Source of the DNA: Halomonas sp. McH1-25
GTDB taxonomy: Bacteria; Pseudomonadota; Gammaproteobacteria; Pseudomonadales; Halomonadaceae
NCBI RefSeq assembly: GCF_022348165.1
Contig: NZ_JAKRFI010000003.1
Coordinates: forward strand, 390,047-454,046
DNA length: 64,000 nucleotides
Direction: 5' to 3'
The position numbers were made by a program, and so were the translations under genes. Below the pieces are notes generated by a model. It was not told the origin of the DNA. It saw only the letters and a list, made by a program, of their open reading frames with translations, and did no database searches. Positions 47,961-58,894 of this stretch are shown here, piece after piece (position 1 is the first letter of the stretch; each line of letters starts with the position of its first letter).

Positions 47961-48910
47961 TCGGCTCCTCCCGGAAAGTGCTGCCAGCCGTTGACGGCAA
48001 CTGCATCCACCCCGGCGATGCCAGCGCCCTCATGCAGTCGTCCGATCGGCCACAGGCCGAGGCCGCACTCATGCAGTCGGCGTTGAGCTTCGGCCAAGGA
48101 TGCTTCCGGCAGGCTGAACAGCAACTCGTAGTCGTCGCCACCACACAGGGCGGCATGGCGAGCGCCCTCCACGCCCAGCATGTCTTCGAGTCCCACTGCC
48201 AGAGGCAGCTGCGCCATGTCCAGCTCGGCGCCGAGGTGTGAAGCTGCGCAAAGATGGTCGAGGTCGGCCAGCAGGCCATCCGAGATATCGATGGCGCAGT
48301 TGGCCAGACCACGCAGGGCCAGGCCGGCGGCCAGACGCGGCTTGGGCAACAGGTAGCGGGACAGCAGCGGATCGGCCAGATCGCGCACGCCCCGCTGCCA
48401 GGCTCGAAGCCCGCCATGGCCACCGCCCAATGGGCCAGTCACCGCCACGATATCATCGGCCTTGCCTCCGCTTCGGTACAGAGCCGCTCCGGCCGGCACC
48501 TCGCCATGCACGGTGACGCTGATACTCAGATTGCCTCGGGTCACGTCCCCTCCGACCAGCGCGACACCGCACTCCCGGCACAGGGTGTGAAAGCCTTGAC
48601 TGAACGCCTCGAGCCATGTCTCGTCGGCCTCGGGCAGCGTCACCGCCATGGTGCACCAGCGCGCCCTGGCTCCCATGGCGGCCAGATCGCTCAGCGACAC
48701 GGCCAGCGCACGATAGCCTACGGCCCAGGCGGGAGCCTGGGCGGGAAAATGCACGTCGACCACGGACGTGTCGACGCTGACCGCCAGTCGTTGGCCCGGT
48801 GAAGGAACCAACAACGCGCAGTCGTCTCCCGCGCCCAGCGCGATACCGGCCGGCTCGCCTTCGTTACGCTGCACGAAGTAGCGGGCGATGAGTTCGAACT
48901 CGCTCGGCAT
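47957..48910 (-). CDS. thiL: Thiamine-monophosphate kinase
   Basis: 317 residues from the ATG at 48910, preferred because GGATGG is spaced about eight bases upstream; an ATG at 48922 is in frame. Family blocks are GAGDDCALL, SVDTSVVDVHF, ALAVSLSDLAAMGA, GGDVTRGN, and AIDISDGLLADLDH. It phosphorylates thiamine monophosphate to thiamine pyrophosphate. It is downstream of nusB. Confidence 0.94.
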   Translation of the reverse strand: MPSEFELIARYFVQRNEGEPAGIALGAGDDCALLVPSPGQRLAVSVDTSVVDVHFPAQAPAWAVGYRALAVSLSDLAAMGARARWCTMAVTLPEADETWLEAFSQGFHTLCRECGVALVGGDVTRGNLSISVTVHGEVPAGAALYRSGGKADDIVAVTGPLGGGHGGLRAWQRGVRDLADPLLSRYLLPKPRLAAGLALRGLANCAIDISDGLLADLDHLCAASHLGAELDMAQLPLAVGLEDMLGVEGARHAALCGGDDYELLFSLPEASLAEAQRRLHECGLGLWPIGRLHEGAGIAGVDAVAVNGWQHFPGGAE

Positions 48911-48935
48911 GTGACTAGCCATCCGCCCCGGCGCG

Positions 48936-49436
48936 TCAGCGACGGCGGGCGTTGACCTCGGCATTTCGCAGCCGCCCGGCGAGCTTGTCGAGAATGCCGT
49001 TGACGTACTTGTGACCGTCGGTAGCGCCAAACGACTTGGCCAGATCGATCCCTTCGTTGATGACAACGCGGTAGGGCACCTCGGGACGCTTGGCCAATTC
49101 GTAGGCCCCCAGGCGCAGGATAGCCAGTTCGATAGGGTCGAGATCGTCGAGGCGACGATCGAGCAGCGGCGCGATACTGGCATCGAGAGACTCGCGCTCG
49201 CGCACCACGTTGTGAAGCAAATCATGAAACAGCGCCAGATCGGCGATTTCCATGACCTTGTGCCAGTTTTCGTGATCCTCGAGATCCTCGTCGGCCACCT
49301 GGCTGCGGAACTCGGCCTCGAGCGTGGAGACCGCTTTACCGGTCAACTGCCATTGATAGAGTCCCTGCACGGCAAGCTCGCGCGCGGCATGCCGTGCCTG
49401 GCGGGCATCCGACGTAGCGGGTTTCCTGGCATTCAT
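48936..49436 (-). CDS. nusB: Transcription antitermination factor NusB
   Basis: 166 residues, all helical. The N-terminal [16 protein letters not shown] and the C-terminal [20 protein letters not shown] and NGILDKLA are typical. With NusE/S10 it binds boxA RNA in rRNA antitermination. The ATG overlaps the ribH stop by four bases. Confidence 0.95.
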   Translation of the reverse strand: MNARKPATSDARQARHAARELAVQGLYQWQLTGKAVSTLEAEFRSQVADEDLEDHENWHKVMEIADLALFHDLLHNVVRERESLDASIAPLLDRRLDDLDPIELAILRLGAYELAKRPEVPYRVVINEGIDLAKSFGATDGHKYVNGILDKLAGRLRNAEVNARRR

Positions 49437-49915
49437 CCTTCACCCCCGAAACGCTTCATCAGCGATACCATTTCCATGGCGGCCATGGCGGCCTCAGCCC
49501 CCTTGTTGCCGGCCTTGGTTCCCGAACGCTCGATGGCCTGCTCGATGGAGTTGACGGTCAGCACGCCATTGGCGATGGGCGTGTCGAACTCCAACTGCAA
49601 ATTACCCAGCGCCGCATTGCAGCCACCGGCAACGTATTCGAAATGCGGCGTACCGCCCCGAATCACCGCGCCGAGCGCGATCACTGCATCGGGCTTGACC
49701 ACACGCAGTGCGCGCTTGACCGCCAGAGGCAGTTCCCAGGCGCCGGGCACGTGGACGATATCGATATTGTCCTCGTCGACGCCATGCCGTACCAGGCTGT
49801 CGACGGCGCCTTCCACCAGGCTATCCACCACATGGTGGTTGAAACGACCGACGACGATCACGTAACGGCCATCGACGTCGGTGAAGGACCCTTCGACTTG
49901 GGAGATCGGTTGCAT
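49433..49915 (-). CDS. ribH: 6,7-dimethyl-8-ribityllumazine synthase
   Basis: 160 residues from the ATG at 49915 (AGGAAAG upstream). Landmarks are [40 protein letters not shown] and the catalytic His in that block. It condenses the RibB product with the pyrimidine to give lumazine. It lies between ribB and nusB. Confidence 0.95.
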   Translation of the reverse strand: MQPISQVEGSFTDVDGRYVIVVGRFNHHVVDSLVEGAVDSLVRHGVDEDNIDIVHVPGAWELPLAVKRALRVVKPDAVIALGAVIRGGTPHFEYVAGGCNAALGNLQLEFDTPIANGVLTVNSIEQAIERSGTKAGNKGAEAAMAAMEMVSLMKRFGGEG

Positions 49916-49940
49916 AGTCTTTCCTGGCAAAAAAAGGGGC

Positions 49941-51155
49941 TTATTCTAACGAGTCGTCGGCATCTGCGATATCGCCGCCCAGACGCTCCACCACTTCCAG
50001 GTCGAAACCCGAAAGTGCCGAGAATTTCCATGGGGAACTGAGTAGGCGCATCTGCCCGACCCCGAGCTGACGCAGTATCTGCGACCCGGTGCCGATCATC
50101 AGGTAATTTCCCGCCCCATCGGAATCGCTAGTGCGCGGCACCCGCTTGCGCTCGAGGAAAACATCGAGCTGACTCTTGAAATCGAGTGCCGTGCGGCCAT
50201 CGTCGAGCAACACGAACACACCGGCGTCGGCCTGTGCGACCTGGGCCAAGGCTCCTTGAGCCGTCCAGCTCTGGCTGCCCGGCTTCTGCAATGCCAGGAG
50301 ATCGCGCAGGCTGTCGGCCAAGTGGACGCGAACCGTGGTGGGCCGCTCGGGTTGCGGCTGTCCCTTGACCAGGGCCAGATGATGCGAGCCCTGAATACGA
50401 TCGCGGAACACATGCAGCGTCAGCTCGCCGAACGAGGTATGCACCGGCACGCATTCCTCGAGTTCGACGGTCCGTTCGTTGTGAATGCGGTAATGGATCA
50501 GATCGGCAATCGTGCCGATCTTGATGTCGTGCTCGGCGGCGAAGCGCTCGAGTTCGGGGCGCCGCGCCATGCTGCCGTCGTCATTCATCACTTCGCAGAT
50601 CACGCCGCAAGGCTCGAAGCCGGCCATCTCCGCCAGGTCGCAGGCCGCCTCGGTGTGACCGGCGCGTCGTAACACCCCACCCGGCTCCGCCATCAGCGGG
50701 AAAATGTGCCCGGGTTGCACGATGTCCGACGGTCGGGCGTCACGCGCTACGGCGGCGCGCACGGTACGCGCGCGATCGGCAGCGGAAATCCCGGTGGTCA
50801 CGCCATGCGCAGCTTCGATCGACAGCGTGAACTTGGTGCCGAAACCCGAGCCATTGTCGCGCACCATCAGCGGCAAGTTGAGCCGCTCGCAGCGCTCGCG
50901 GGTCATCGGCAGGCAGATGAGACCACGGGCATGACGGGCCATGAAGTTGATGTGCTCGGCTTCGACACACTCAGCCGCCATGATGATGTCGCCTTCGTTT
51001 TCGCGGTCTTCATCATCCATCAGGATGACCATCTTGCCCTGGCGAATGTCTTCGACCAGGTCCTCGATGCGGGCCAGCGTCTGCTGGGAAGGCGTATCCT
51101 GGCCAAGCGACTGTGACGCACTTTGGGAAGTGGGCTGGGAAGAGGAAGCCACCAT
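49941..51155 (-). CDS. ribB: 3,4-dihydroxy-2-butanone 4-phosphate synthase with degenerate GTP cyclohydrolase II domain
   Basis: 404 residues from the ATG at 51155 (CCGGAG upstream); the frame extends to 51215. The N-terminal part (about 25-220) is an intact RibB domain: [10 protein letters not shown] metal site, HTEAACDLA and [12 protein letters not shown]. The C-terminal 180 residues follow the RibA fold, but the zinc Cys triplet (C-x10-C-x-C) and the RCDCG segment are absent; the equivalent region reads [20 protein letters not shown] cyclohydrolase II activity is therefore not expected, as in the RibBX-type proteins of Pseudomonas. A separate ribA must lie elsewhere. Confidence 0.9.
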   Translation of the reverse strand: MVASSSQPTSQSASQSLGQDTPSQQTLARIEDLVEDIRQGKMVILMDDEDRENEGDIIMAAECVEAEHINFMARHARGLICLPMTRERCERLNLPLMVRDNGSGFGTKFTLSIEAAHGVTTGISAADRARTVRAAVARDARPSDIVQPGHIFPLMAEPGGVLRRAGHTEAACDLAEMAGFEPCGVICEVMNDDGSMARRPELERFAAEHDIKIGTIADLIHYRIHNERTVELEECVPVHTSFGELTLHVFRDRIQGSHHLALVKGQPQPERPTTVRVHLADSLRDLLALQKPGSQSWTAQGALAQVAQADAGVFVLLDDGRTALDFKSQLDVFLERKRVPRTSDSDGAGNYLMIGTGSQILRQLGVGQMRLLSSPWKFSALSGFDLEVVERLGGDIADADDSLE

Positions 51156-51308
51156 CGATTCTCCGGATTCGTAACGTGCGGGACTGTCGACGGAAAGCGA
51201 CAGGATCGGGCCCATTGGCCATGGTTCCGCGTTAGGTCGGCGGTCAGGGTACCTGTCTGCGCGCGTGCGCGCTAGTCCCGTAACGGGCCCTCGACAAGCC
51301 TCCGGAAA

Positions 51309-52439
51309 TCAGGCAATACGCTGCGGGCGAGCGATGATCCGCCAGTCGCGGCCCACGGCACGGATGTCGTCGATCTGCAACGGTCGCTGTTGGGCCATGC
51401 GTTCGAGACCGGGCAGCGCAAATAGCGGACGCGCCTCGCCGCCCAGCAGAGTCGGCGCCACGAACAGGTGCATTTCGTCGATCAGTTCGGCGTCGAGCAT
51501 GCTGCCGGCCAGTGTTGCCCCGGTCTCGAGCAACACTTCGTTGCAGCTTTCCTGAGTGGCCAGGTAGGTCAATAGCGCCGTCAGGTCGACCCGACCATTG
51601 AGATCGCAGGCCAGCACGAGCACTTCCGCCCCGGCCTCCTCGAGCTTGCGGCGTCTCGGCGACTCGGCGGCACAGGTCGCGATCAGGGTGCGCCCGGGCT
51701 CACTCAGGCAGGCCGCCGCCAGAGGCATACGCAACCGGGTATCCACCACGACACGCAGCGGCTGGCGTGCGCCGATGCTGTCGGCGTCATCGAGGCCCAA
51801 CTGCCCGGCACGTACCGTCAGGCGTGAGTTATCGAAGATGATCGACTCGACGCCGGTCATGATCGCACTGGAGCGGGCCCGCAGACGCTGCACTTCGGTG
51901 CGTGCCGACGGACCGGTGATCCACTGCGATTCCCCGCTGGCCATGGCGGTGCGCGCATCCAGGCTCATGGCCATTTTCAGGCGCACGAAGGGACGCTTGC
52001 GACTCATGCGCGCTATGAAGCCTGGATTGAGCGCCCGCGCCTGATCTTCGAGCAGGCCCACCTCCACGTCGATGCCGGCCTCGCGCAGCATGGCGATGCC
52101 TTGTCCTGCCACCAGCGGATTGGGATCCTGCATGGCGACGACCACGGCCTTCACCCCGGCGTCGATGAGCGCCTGAGCGCACGGCCCGGTGCGCCCTTGG
52201 TGCGAGCAGGGCTCCAACGTCACGTAGGCCGTCGCCCCTCTGGCGGCCTCGCCCGCCTCGTGCAGGGCATTGACCTCGGCATGCGCTTCGCCGGCCCGCC
52301 GATGCCAGCCCTCACCGACCTTGTGACGGTTCTTGACCAGCACGCAGCCGACGCGCGGATTGGGATCGGTGGTATACAGACCGCGCCGCGCCAGTACCAG
52401 CGCACGCGCCATCCAGGTTTCGGGAGTCACCTTGGCCAT
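51309..52439 (-). CDS. ribD: Riboflavin biosynthesis deaminase/reductase RibD
   Basis: 376 residues from the ATG at 52439, which has GAGG six bases upstream; an ATG two codons earlier is possible. The N-terminal cytidine-deaminase fold has HAEVNAL and LEPCSHQGRTGPC zinc ligands, and the C-terminal reductase domain runs from about 150 (RPFVRLKMAMSLDARTA, ETGATLAGSML). It performs two successive steps of the pyrimidine branch. nrdR is upstream, as in most gammaproteobacteria. Confidence 0.95.
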   Translation of the reverse strand: MAKVTPETWMARALVLARRGLYTTDPNPRVGCVLVKNRHKVGEGWHRRAGEAHAEVNALHEAGEAARGATAYVTLEPCSHQGRTGPCAQALIDAGVKAVVVAMQDPNPLVAGQGIAMLREAGIDVEVGLLEDQARALNPGFIARMSRKRPFVRLKMAMSLDARTAMASGESQWITGPSARTEVQRLRARSSAIMTGVESIIFDNSRLTVRAGQLGLDDADSIGARQPLRVVVDTRLRMPLAAACLSEPGRTLIATCAAESPRRRKLEEAGAEVLVLACDLNGRVDLTALLTYLATQESCNEVLLETGATLAGSMLDAELIDEMHLFVAPTLLGGEARPLFALPGLERMAQQRPLQIDDIRAVGRDWRIIARPQRIA

Positions 52440-52492
52440 GGGCATCCTCGGATCTGAAGAAAAACGCCAACCGGGTACACCGTGCCCGTGGT

Positions 52493-52975
52493 CTATCGCT
52501 CGTCTTCCTGCGGTGGAAAGGAGGGCTCTTGGGCCAGGCGATCGATCTCGGCACGGAACTCGTCGATATCCTGAAAGCGCCGGTACACCGAAGCAAAGCG
52601 AATATAGGCGACCTGATCGAGACGCTTGAGGGCATTCATGACCTCTTCGCCGATCTCGCGCGCCTCGACTTCCCGGTCGCCACGCGCACGCAATCGCTGA
52701 CGAATACGTTCGATAGCCGCCTCGGTGGATTCGGCGCTGACCGGGCGCTTTTCCAGTGCGCGTAGCATGCCGTCGCGCAGCTTGCGCTCGTCGAAGGTCT
52801 CGCGCGAACCGTCGGCCTTGACCACACGCGGCATGACCAGTTCGGCGGTTTCGTAGGTAGTGAAACGTTCGCTGCATGCAGTGCATTGTCGCCGCCGGCG
52901 AACCTGATCGCCGTCTGCGACCAGGCGTGAGTCGGTCACTTTGGTCTCGTGCGTACCACAGAAAGGACAGTGCAT
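52493..52975 (-). CDS. nrdR: Ribonucleotide reductase regulator NrdR
   Basis: 160 residues. The zinc ribbon is C3-x2-C6 and C31-x2-C34, followed by an ATP-cone domain (about 48-138, [16 protein letters not shown]). NrdR senses ATP/dATP and represses nrd operons by binding NrdR boxes. The open frame extends upstream to 53449 but the zinc ribbon fixes the start at 52975. Confidence 0.95.
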   Translation of the reverse strand: MHCPFCGTHETKVTDSRLVADGDQVRRRRQCTACSERFTTYETAELVMPRVVKADGSRETFDERKLRDGMLRALEKRPVSAESTEAAIERIRQRLRARGDREVEAREIGEEVMNALKRLDQVAYIRFASVYRRFQDIDEFRAEIDRLAQEPSFPPQEDER

Positions 52976-53116
52976 CAGTCGGCATCCGTGAGCGTGTTCA
53001 TGACATTGTAACGGTTTGCCATGAAAGGCGGAAATGACGATTCCCCTTGCCCAATCCCAGCCATACCGACCATGCTCATGAATACACATCAACTTTCTAT
53101 GTATTAAGGAGACGTC

Positions 53117-53365
53117 ATGGGGTTTTTCGCCTGGATCATCTTCGGTCTGATTGCCGGCATCGTAGCCAAGCTCATCATGCCCGGTAAGGACCCCGGTGGC
53201 TTCATCGTGACGATCATCATCGGTATCCTCGGGGCGCTGGTCGGGGGCTGGATCGGCACGGCTCTGGGATTCGGCTCGGTGGACGGCTTCAATCTCGGCA
53301 GCTTCGTCATCGCCGTGCTGGGCGCCATCGTGTTGCTGGTCGTTTATCGTCTCGTCAAACGCTGA
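53117..53365 (+). CDS. GlsB/YeaQ/YmgE-family membrane protein
   Basis: 82 residues with three hydrophobic helices and GxxG motifs ([26 protein letters not shown]), the transglycosylase-associated protein family. These small inner-membrane proteins are commonly stress-induced; function is unknown. AAGGAG precedes the ATG. It is divergent from nrdR. Confidence 0.92.
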   Translation: MGFFAWIIFGLIAGIVAKLIMPGKDPGGFIVTIIIGILGALVGGWIGTALGFGSVDGFNLGSFVIAVLGAIVLLVVYRLVKR

Positions 53366-53491
53366 TGTAGGTAAGCGCGGATCGGGCCCGTTCCGATCCG
53401 CGCTGCGACAGGCCACTGCCCGCCACGTGCCTTGGCACGTCTGATGCAAGAGATGGGTGGAGATGGACGCAGACGAACGAGGATTTCTTGC

Positions 53492-55324
53492 ATGCCCTCA
53501 ACCCCAAACCTTCACCGACACGCCTTGCCCCCGACCCCGAGCAACCCGCTAGACGAGACCGAATTCATCGCCCGCGCCGAAACCCGACTGCGGGAAATCT
53601 ACGGTCCGCGTGCCGAAGAAGTGCTGCGGCGTCTGCTGACCCTGCTAACGCACCAACGCAGTGCGCACGACCCTACGCCACGTCCATTGTGGAGCGAGCG
53701 CGACCAGTGGCTGATCACCTATGGAGATACCCTGCTGGACGGCGACCGTCCGCCCCTGGAAGTCCTCGACGAGTTTCTCGACGAGCGCCTGCCGGATACG
53801 TTCAGTGGCGTGCATATCCTGCCGTTCTTTCCCTGGAGCAGCGACGACGGCTTCTCGGTGATTCATTACCGTGAAGTGAACCCCGCCCTGGGCGACTGGG
53901 AGCACATCCGGCGCTTGGCCAGCAAGCGCGGCCTGATGGCCGATCTGGTCATCAATCACGTCTCGCGCGAATCGCTGTGGTTCGTCGACTACCTGACAGG
54001 CAGTCAACCGGGGCGCGACTATTTCATCGAAATGGACCCCGATACCGATGTTTCGCAGGTCACCCGGCCCCGCAATACGCCACTGCTGGTGCCCGTGGCT
54101 ACGCGTCGCGGTACCCGCCATGTCTGGGCGACCTTCTCCGAGGACCAGATCGACCTCAACTTCGCCAACCCCGACGTGCTGCTGGAGTTCGTCGGCATCA
54201 TGCTCTACTACGTCGAGCAGGGCGCGCGCATGATCCGTCTCGATGCCATCGCCTACCTGTGGAAGGAAGTCGGCACGTCCTGCATTCACTTGCCGCAGAC
54301 GCATGCCGTGGTGCGCCTGCTGCGTGCCGTCCTCGACTTCGTCGCGCCGGGCACGTTGTTGATCACCGAGACCAACGTGCCCCACAGGGAGAACATGAGC
54401 TACTTCGGCCTGGAGCGCATGGGCCCGGCGGGCCATGATCCGGTGAGCGAGACCTCCGCCGAATACGCCACGCCCGACGAGGCCCATCTGATTTACCAGT
54501 TCACGCTGCCGCCACTGCTGGTGCATACGTTCACCAGCGGCGATGCCACGGTACTCAGCGACTGGGCACGTTCGTTGCCCACCCTTCCGCCGGGCTGCAG
54601 TTACTTCAACTTCACCGCCAGCCATGACGGCATCGGCGTACGCGCCCTCGAGGGGCTGTTACCTCCCCATGAGGTCGAAAAGCTGTTGGAGGTGATGCAT
54701 CGCTTCGGCGGGTACGTGAGCATGAAGGCCAACCCCGACGGCAGCGATTCGCCCTACGAGATCAACATCGCTTACTACGACGCCATGAAAGGCACGCGGC
54801 GCGGCCCCGATGCCTGGCAAGTGGAGCGATTCCTGTGCAGCCAGAACCTGTTGCTGGCGCTGCAAGGGATACCCGGACTCTACTTTCACTCGCTGACCGC
54901 CACGCTCAACGATCACGAAGGCGTCGAGCGCAGCGGACATCTACGGGCGATCAATCGCCGACGCTGGAACAAGGAAGAACTCGAAGAGCTATTGGACAGC
55001 CGCAGCACGCCGACGCGCGAAGCGTTCATGTCGCTCAAGCGTCGCCTCGCCCTGCGCGCCAACGAGCCCTGCTTTCATCCCGAGGCCGCCCAGACGGTGC
55101 TCGACACCCCACCCGGCATGTTTGCCATCCAGCGTGGCCCCTTGCCGGACGGGCGGCGACTGCTGGCCATCTACAACATCAGCGACAAGCGCCAGCCACT
55201 CGACCTGGCGGCGCTAAAGGAAAACACCTGGTACGACGTGCTCGAGGACGGCGCCCCCTGGCAACCCGACGAGCCGGATATCCTGCGCCCCTATCGCAGC
55301 CTTTGGCTGGTTTCCCAGCCGTAG
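53492..55324 (+). CDS. GH13 subfamily 18 sugar phosphorylase, probable glucosylglycerate phosphorylase
   Basis: 610 residues from the ATG at 53492 (GAGG nine bases upstream); a TTG frame extends to 53432. The alpha-amylase-type barrel shows [24 protein letters not shown], the catalytic Asp251 in [11 protein letters not shown] and the acid/base Glu293 in [10 protein letters not shown]. Sucrose phosphorylases, glucosylglycerol phosphorylases and glucosylglycerate phosphorylases (E. coli YcjM) share this subfamily. Genes for glucosylglycerate synthesis lie 2.4 kb downstream, so phosphorolysis of glucosylglycerate to glucose-1-phosphate and glycerate is the best guess; sucrose is the main alternative. 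Confidence 0.86.
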   Translation: MPSTPNLHRHALPPTPSNPLDETEFIARAETRLREIYGPRAEEVLRRLLTLLTHQRSAHDPTPRPLWSERDQWLITYGDTLLDGDRPPLEVLDEFLDERLPDTFSGVHILPFFPWSSDDGFSVIHYREVNPALGDWEHIRRLASKRGLMADLVINHVSRESLWFVDYLTGSQPGRDYFIEMDPDTDVSQVTRPRNTPLLVPVATRRGTRHVWATFSEDQIDLNFANPDVLLEFVGIMLYYVEQGARMIRLDAIAYLWKEVGTSCIHLPQTHAVVRLLRAVLDFVAPGTLLITETNVPHRENMSYFGLERMGPAGHDPVSETSAEYATPDEAHLIYQFTLPPLLVHTFTSGDATVLSDWARSLPTLPPGCSYFNFTASHDGIGVRALEGLLPPHEVEKLLEVMHRFGGYVSMKANPDGSDSPYEINIAYYDAMKGTRRGPDAWQVERFLCSQNLLLALQGIPGLYFHSLTATLNDHEGVERSGHLRAINRRRWNKEELEELLDSRSTPTREAFMSLKRRLALRANEPCFHPEAAQTVLDTPPGMFAIQRGPLPDGRRLLAIYNISDKRQPLDLAALKENTWYDVLEDGAPWQPDEPDILRPYRSLWLVSQP

Positions 55325-55437
55325 CGCAGATGACCGGTACCTATTCGGCAAAACTTTATGGAATATTAAACACTCCTATTATTCCGCACCGGCAGCTTAC
55401 GCTACACTTGTGTCAGTTTTCCTCTCAGGAGCCAATC

Positions 55438-56190
55438 ATGACCCTCCCTCGTCTGCTCTCCTCAGCCGTGGCCGCGCTCGCCCTCACCATGGGTACGGCG
55501 TACGCCGAAACCTTAAGAGTCGGCATGTCCGGCAGCTACTATCCCTTCACCTTTGTCGAGCAGGATCAGTTGAAAGGCTTCGAGATCGATGTAATGAACG
55601 CCATCGCCGAGGCCACCGGCGACGATGTCGAATTCGTTACCGCCAGTTTTTCCGGTCTGGCCGGCATGCTCGATTCCGGACGCATCGACACCATTGCCAA
55701 CCAGATCACCATTACGCCCGAGCGCCAGGCAAAGTACGCCTTCACTGAGCCTTACGTCTATGACGGTGCCCAAGTGGTCGTACGCGAAGGCAACGACAGC
55801 ATCCAGGGTGTCGAGGATCTCAAGGGCAAGACCGTGGCGGTCAATCTGGGCTCCAACTATGAAGAGCTGCTGCGCGAGCTTCCCTATTCCGACCAGATCG
55901 ACATCAAGACCTACGAATCCAATGTCGAGCAGGACGTCGCCCTGGGACGCGCCGATGCCTTCGTCATGGACCGGATCAGCGCCTCTCAGGTGATCAAGGA
56001 CAAACCCCTGCCGCTGCAGCTTGCAGGCAAGCCCTTCTCACGCATCGAAAACGCGCTTCCCTTCCGCGACGACGAGGCTGGCCGAGCGATGCGCGACCGC
56101 GTCGATGCCGCGCTCGACACGCTCCGCGACAATGGCACGCTCGCGCAGATCTCCGAAAAGTGGTTCGGTACCGATGTCACCCAACCGTAA
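55438..56190 (+). CDS. Amino-acid ABC transporter binding protein, cystine-type
   Basis: 250 residues. A signal peptide (cleavage near AYA|ETL, about 23) is followed by a family-3 solute-binding fold: LRVGMSGSYYPFTFVEQDQL, GFEIDVMNAIAEA, TPERQAKYAFTEPYVYDGAQ and LKGKTVAVNLGSNYEELL. AGGAG precedes the ATG. The similarity is to FliY/TcyJ-type cystine binders, but amino-acid specificity cannot be read reliably. First gene of a three-gene operon. Confidence 0.88.
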   Translation: MTLPRLLSSAVAALALTMGTAYAETLRVGMSGSYYPFTFVEQDQLKGFEIDVMNAIAEATGDDVEFVTASFSGLAGMLDSGRIDTIANQITITPERQAKYAFTEPYVYDGAQVVVREGNDSIQGVEDLKGKTVAVNLGSNYEELLRELPYSDQIDIKTYESNVEQDVALGRADAFVMDRISASQVIKDKPLPLQLAGKPFSRIENALPFRDDEAGRAMRDRVDAALDTLRDNGTLAQISEKWFGTDVTQP

Positions 56191-56249
56191 TCTGCTGGCG
56201 GCCGGGTAATCCGGCCGTCGTGCCTCTTCACCTTTCAGGCTGACCGCCA

Positions 56250-56924
56250 ATGCACGCGCTCGATGTCGACTACATGCTGGGCCTCGTGCCCATCCTGCTG
56301 GGCTATCTGCCGCTTACCCTGGAGATGGCCGTGGCCGGCATGATCTGCGCCCTGGTCCTGGCCTGTCTGCTGGCCATCGTGCGCGTTCGCCGGTTGCGTT
56401 TCCTCAATGCGCTGGCGATGTTGTTCATTTCCTTCTTTCGTGGCACCCCGCTGCTGGTCCAACTCTTCCTGTTCTATTACGGCCTGCCCCAGCTACTGGC
56501 CTTTCTGGTGGCGATCAATGGCATCACGGCGACCATCATGGGACTGACGTTGCATTTTTCGGCCTACATGGCCGAGTCCATTCGTGCCGCCATTGTCGGC
56601 GTCGACCGCAGCCAGACAGAAGCGGCGCTGTCGATCGGCATGACACAGGGCCAACTGATGCGGCGTATCGTCTTGCCCCAGGCAACCCGTATCGCTACGC
56701 CGACGCTGATGAACTACTTCATCGACATGATCAAGGCAACTTCGCTGGCATTTACGCTTGGCGTCACCGAACTCATGGGAGCGACCCAGAAAGAGGCCGC
56801 CAGCAGTTTTCTCTACTTCGAGGCCTTTCTCGTCGTGGCGATCATCTATTGGATCATCGTCGAAGCGCTTTCCTGGCTGCAGCGGCGACTGGAAATCCGA
56901 CTCAACCGAGCCTATCAGCGATGA
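56250..56924 (+). CDS. Amino-acid ABC transporter permease, cystine-type
   Basis: 224 residues with about five TM helices and the permease loop [20 protein letters not shown]. The stretch [20 protein letters not shown] is close to TcyL/YecS and Bacillus TcyM cystine permeases. It probably homodimerises. It overlaps the ATPase gene by ATGA. Confidence 0.88.
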   Translation: MHALDVDYMLGLVPILLGYLPLTLEMAVAGMICALVLACLLAIVRVRRLRFLNALAMLFISFFRGTPLLVQLFLFYYGLPQLLAFLVAINGITATIMGLTLHFSAYMAESIRAAIVGVDRSQTEAALSIGMTQGQLMRRIVLPQATRIATPTLMNYFIDMIKATSLAFTLGVTELMGATQKEAASSFLYFEAFLVVAIIYWIIVEALSWLQRRLEIRLNRAYQR

Positions 56925-57667
56925 TCGAACTCAAAGGCATCACCAAGCGCTTCGACGGCCAGACGGTATTCGAGAACATCGACCTCTCGCTTGCACGGGG
57001 GGAAATCATCGTGGTCATTGGGCCCTCGGGGACTGGCAAGTCGACCCTGCTACGCTGCATCAACTTCCTCGAACGCCCCGATGCCGGGCATCTCACGGTC
57101 GGCAACATTTCCATCGACGTGACTCGCGCCACCACGCGCGACATTCTCGCCCTGCGTCGCCGCACCGCCTTCGTCTTCCAGAACTATGCGCTGTTTGCCA
57201 ACAAGACGGCGCTCGAAAACATCAGCGAGGGCATGATCGTGGTTGACGGTCTCCCCAAGGCGAAGGCCCACGCACGAGCGCGTGAAATCCTCGAGCGTAT
57301 CGGCCTGGCCGACAAGGCCGACGCTTATCCTGCCTCGCTATCCGGCGGTCAACAGCAACGGGTAGGCATCGGCCGGGCGATGGCCGCCAACGCCGAGGTC
57401 ATTCTCTTCGACGAGCCGACGTCGGCACTCGACCCGGAGTGGGTCGACGAGGTGCTGGGCCTGATGAAACAGCTCGCCGCCGAGCGCCAGACGATGGTCG
57501 TGGTGACCCATGAAATGCAGTTCGCCCGCGACGTGGCCGATCGCGTGATATTCATGGATGAGGGGCGAATCGTCGAGCAAGCCCCGCCGAGCGAGCTGTT
57601 CCATCATCCTCGCGATGAACGCACCCAACGTTTTCTGCGCAAGGTGCTGCCCCAGAGCGCGATCTAA
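56921..57667 (+). CDS. Amino-acid ABC transporter ATPase, cystine-type
   Basis: 248 residues. Walker A is GPSGTGKST, the signature is LSGGQQQR, Walker B is [14 protein letters not shown] and the H-loop is [12 protein letters not shown], the polar-amino-acid transporter subfamily. It starts with the ATGA overlap of the permease stop. It converges on the glucosyl-3-phosphoglycerate synthase gene with only six bases between the stops and no visible terminator. Confidence 0.9.
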   Translation: MIELKGITKRFDGQTVFENIDLSLARGEIIVVIGPSGTGKSTLLRCINFLERPDAGHLTVGNISIDVTRATTRDILALRRRTAFVFQNYALFANKTALENISEGMIVVDGLPKAKAHARAREILERIGLADKADAYPASLSGGQQQRVGIGRAMAANAEVILFDEPTSALDPEWVDEVLGLMKQLAAERQTMVVVTHEMQFARDVADRVIFMDEGRIVEQAPPSELFHHPRDERTQRFLRKVLPQSAI

Positions 57668-57673
57668 GCGCTC

Positions 57674-58894
57674 CTACACCTTGCCCTGATTATCCAGTTC
57701 GACCGCCTCGTGCATACGCTCGAGCAGATCGGGAAACGCCGCCTGCACGCGGTTCCAACTGGGAATGAACGGCTTGTCGCGCGGGTACTCGAGAAACGCC
57801 TTGCCGGCTTCCATGATGTTGCTGGCGAACAGCTCGACGGCCTGTTCCTCGCTGTGCCGGTCGAGTTTCAGACCGTTCATGATGGCGTCGTTGTCATAGG
57901 TCTCGATCAGATCCAGCGCGATGCGATAGTAGGTCGCCTTGATGGTACGGAAGCTCTCGGCGCTGATCTGCACGCCAAGGGTGGCCAGCTTGCGATAGAG
58001 CGCCTTGGCGATATCCAGGCTCATGCGGTTGAGGCCGCCGCTGGCGTCCTCCTCGGAGACCGGTTGGTGCTTGTGGTCGTAGATGTCGGCGATATCCACC
58101 TGGCACAGACGCTTGGTGGAGTAGTTGCGATGCACTTCGGAGAGCACCCCGATTTCCAGCCCCCAGTCGCTGGGAATGCGAATACCGTCGAGCACGTCGG
58201 TACGCATCGAGAACTCTCCCGAGAGCGGATAACGGTAACTGTCCAGATAGTCGAGATATGGCAGTGGCCCATAGATCGTTTTCAGCGCCCGGATCATGGG
58301 AATCACCATCAGGCGGGCCACGCGTCCATTGAGCTTGCCATTGGCGATGCGCGAGTAATAGCCCTTGCAGAACTCGTAATTGAATTGCGGATGCGCCACC
58401 GGATAGATCAAGCGCGCCAGCAGGCCACGATCATAGGTAACGATATCGCAATCGTGCAGCGCCACCGCTTCGGTACGTCGCGAGGCCTGGACGTAGCCGG
58501 CGCAGTACCAGACGTTGCGCCCCTTGCCCGGTTCCTGAGGCGAAATGCCTTCGGCGTCGAGTTCGGCGTCCAGCGCCTTCAGGCGCGGACCGTCATTCCA
58601 CAGGATACGGTGGTGCTGAGGCAGCTTCGCGAAGAATTCCCGGGCACGCAGGAACTGGTCTCGGTCGGCCCGGTCGAGGCCGATGACGATCTCATTGAGA
58701 TACGGCACGCGCGTCAGCTCGTCGACAATATTGGCCAGTGCCGGCCCCTCCAACTCGGAATAGAGCGAGGGCAGAATCAGGCCCATGGGACGACGCTTGG
58801 CGAAACGCACCAAGTCCGCCTCGAGCTCTTCCACCGGGCGGCGGGTCAGGTTGTGAAAGTTGGTGATGATGCCGTTCTGGTAGAAATCGCTCAT
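57674..58894 (-). CDS. gpgS: Probable glucosyl-3-phosphoglycerate synthase (GT81)
   Basis: 406 residues from the ATG at 58894, with AGGAG five bases upstream; the longer frame reads into the phosphatase gene. It is a GT-A-type transferase with the metal-binding motif HDCDIVTYDRG at about 170-180 and sugar-nucleotide region EIVIGLDRADRDQF. Length and motifs fit the GpgS family described from cyanobacteria and methanogens, which makes glucosyl-3-phosphoglycerate from NDP-glucose and 3-PGA. Mannosyl-type specificity cannot be excluded. Its ATG overlaps the phosphatase stop by four bases. Confidence 0.8.
   Translation of the reverse strand: MSDFYQNGIITNFHNLTRRPVEELEADLVRFAKRRPMGLILPSLYSELEGPALANIVDELTRVPYLNEIVIGLDRADRDQFLRAREFFAKLPQHHRILWNDGPRLKALDAELDAEGISPQEPGKGRNVWYCAGYVQASRRTEAVALHDCDIVTYDRGLLARLIYPVAHPQFNYEFCKGYYSRIANGKLNGRVARLMVIPMIRALKTIYGPLPYLDYLDSYRYPLSGEFSMRTDVLDGIRIPSDWGLEIGVLSEVHRNYSTKRLCQVDIADIYDHKHQPVSEEDASGGLNRMSLDIAKALYRKLATLGVQISAESFRTIKATYYRIALDLIETYDNDAIMNGLKLDRHSEEQAVELFASNIMEAGKAFLEYPRDKPFIPSWNRVQAAFPDLLERMHEAVELDNQGKV

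Noticed and set aside
51156..51308. FMN riboswitch between ribD and ribB
   Set aside because: I looked for the conserved RFN boxes (such as AGGGTGAAATTCC-like and CCGACGGT-like segments) and found none; only short GC-rich hairpins are present.
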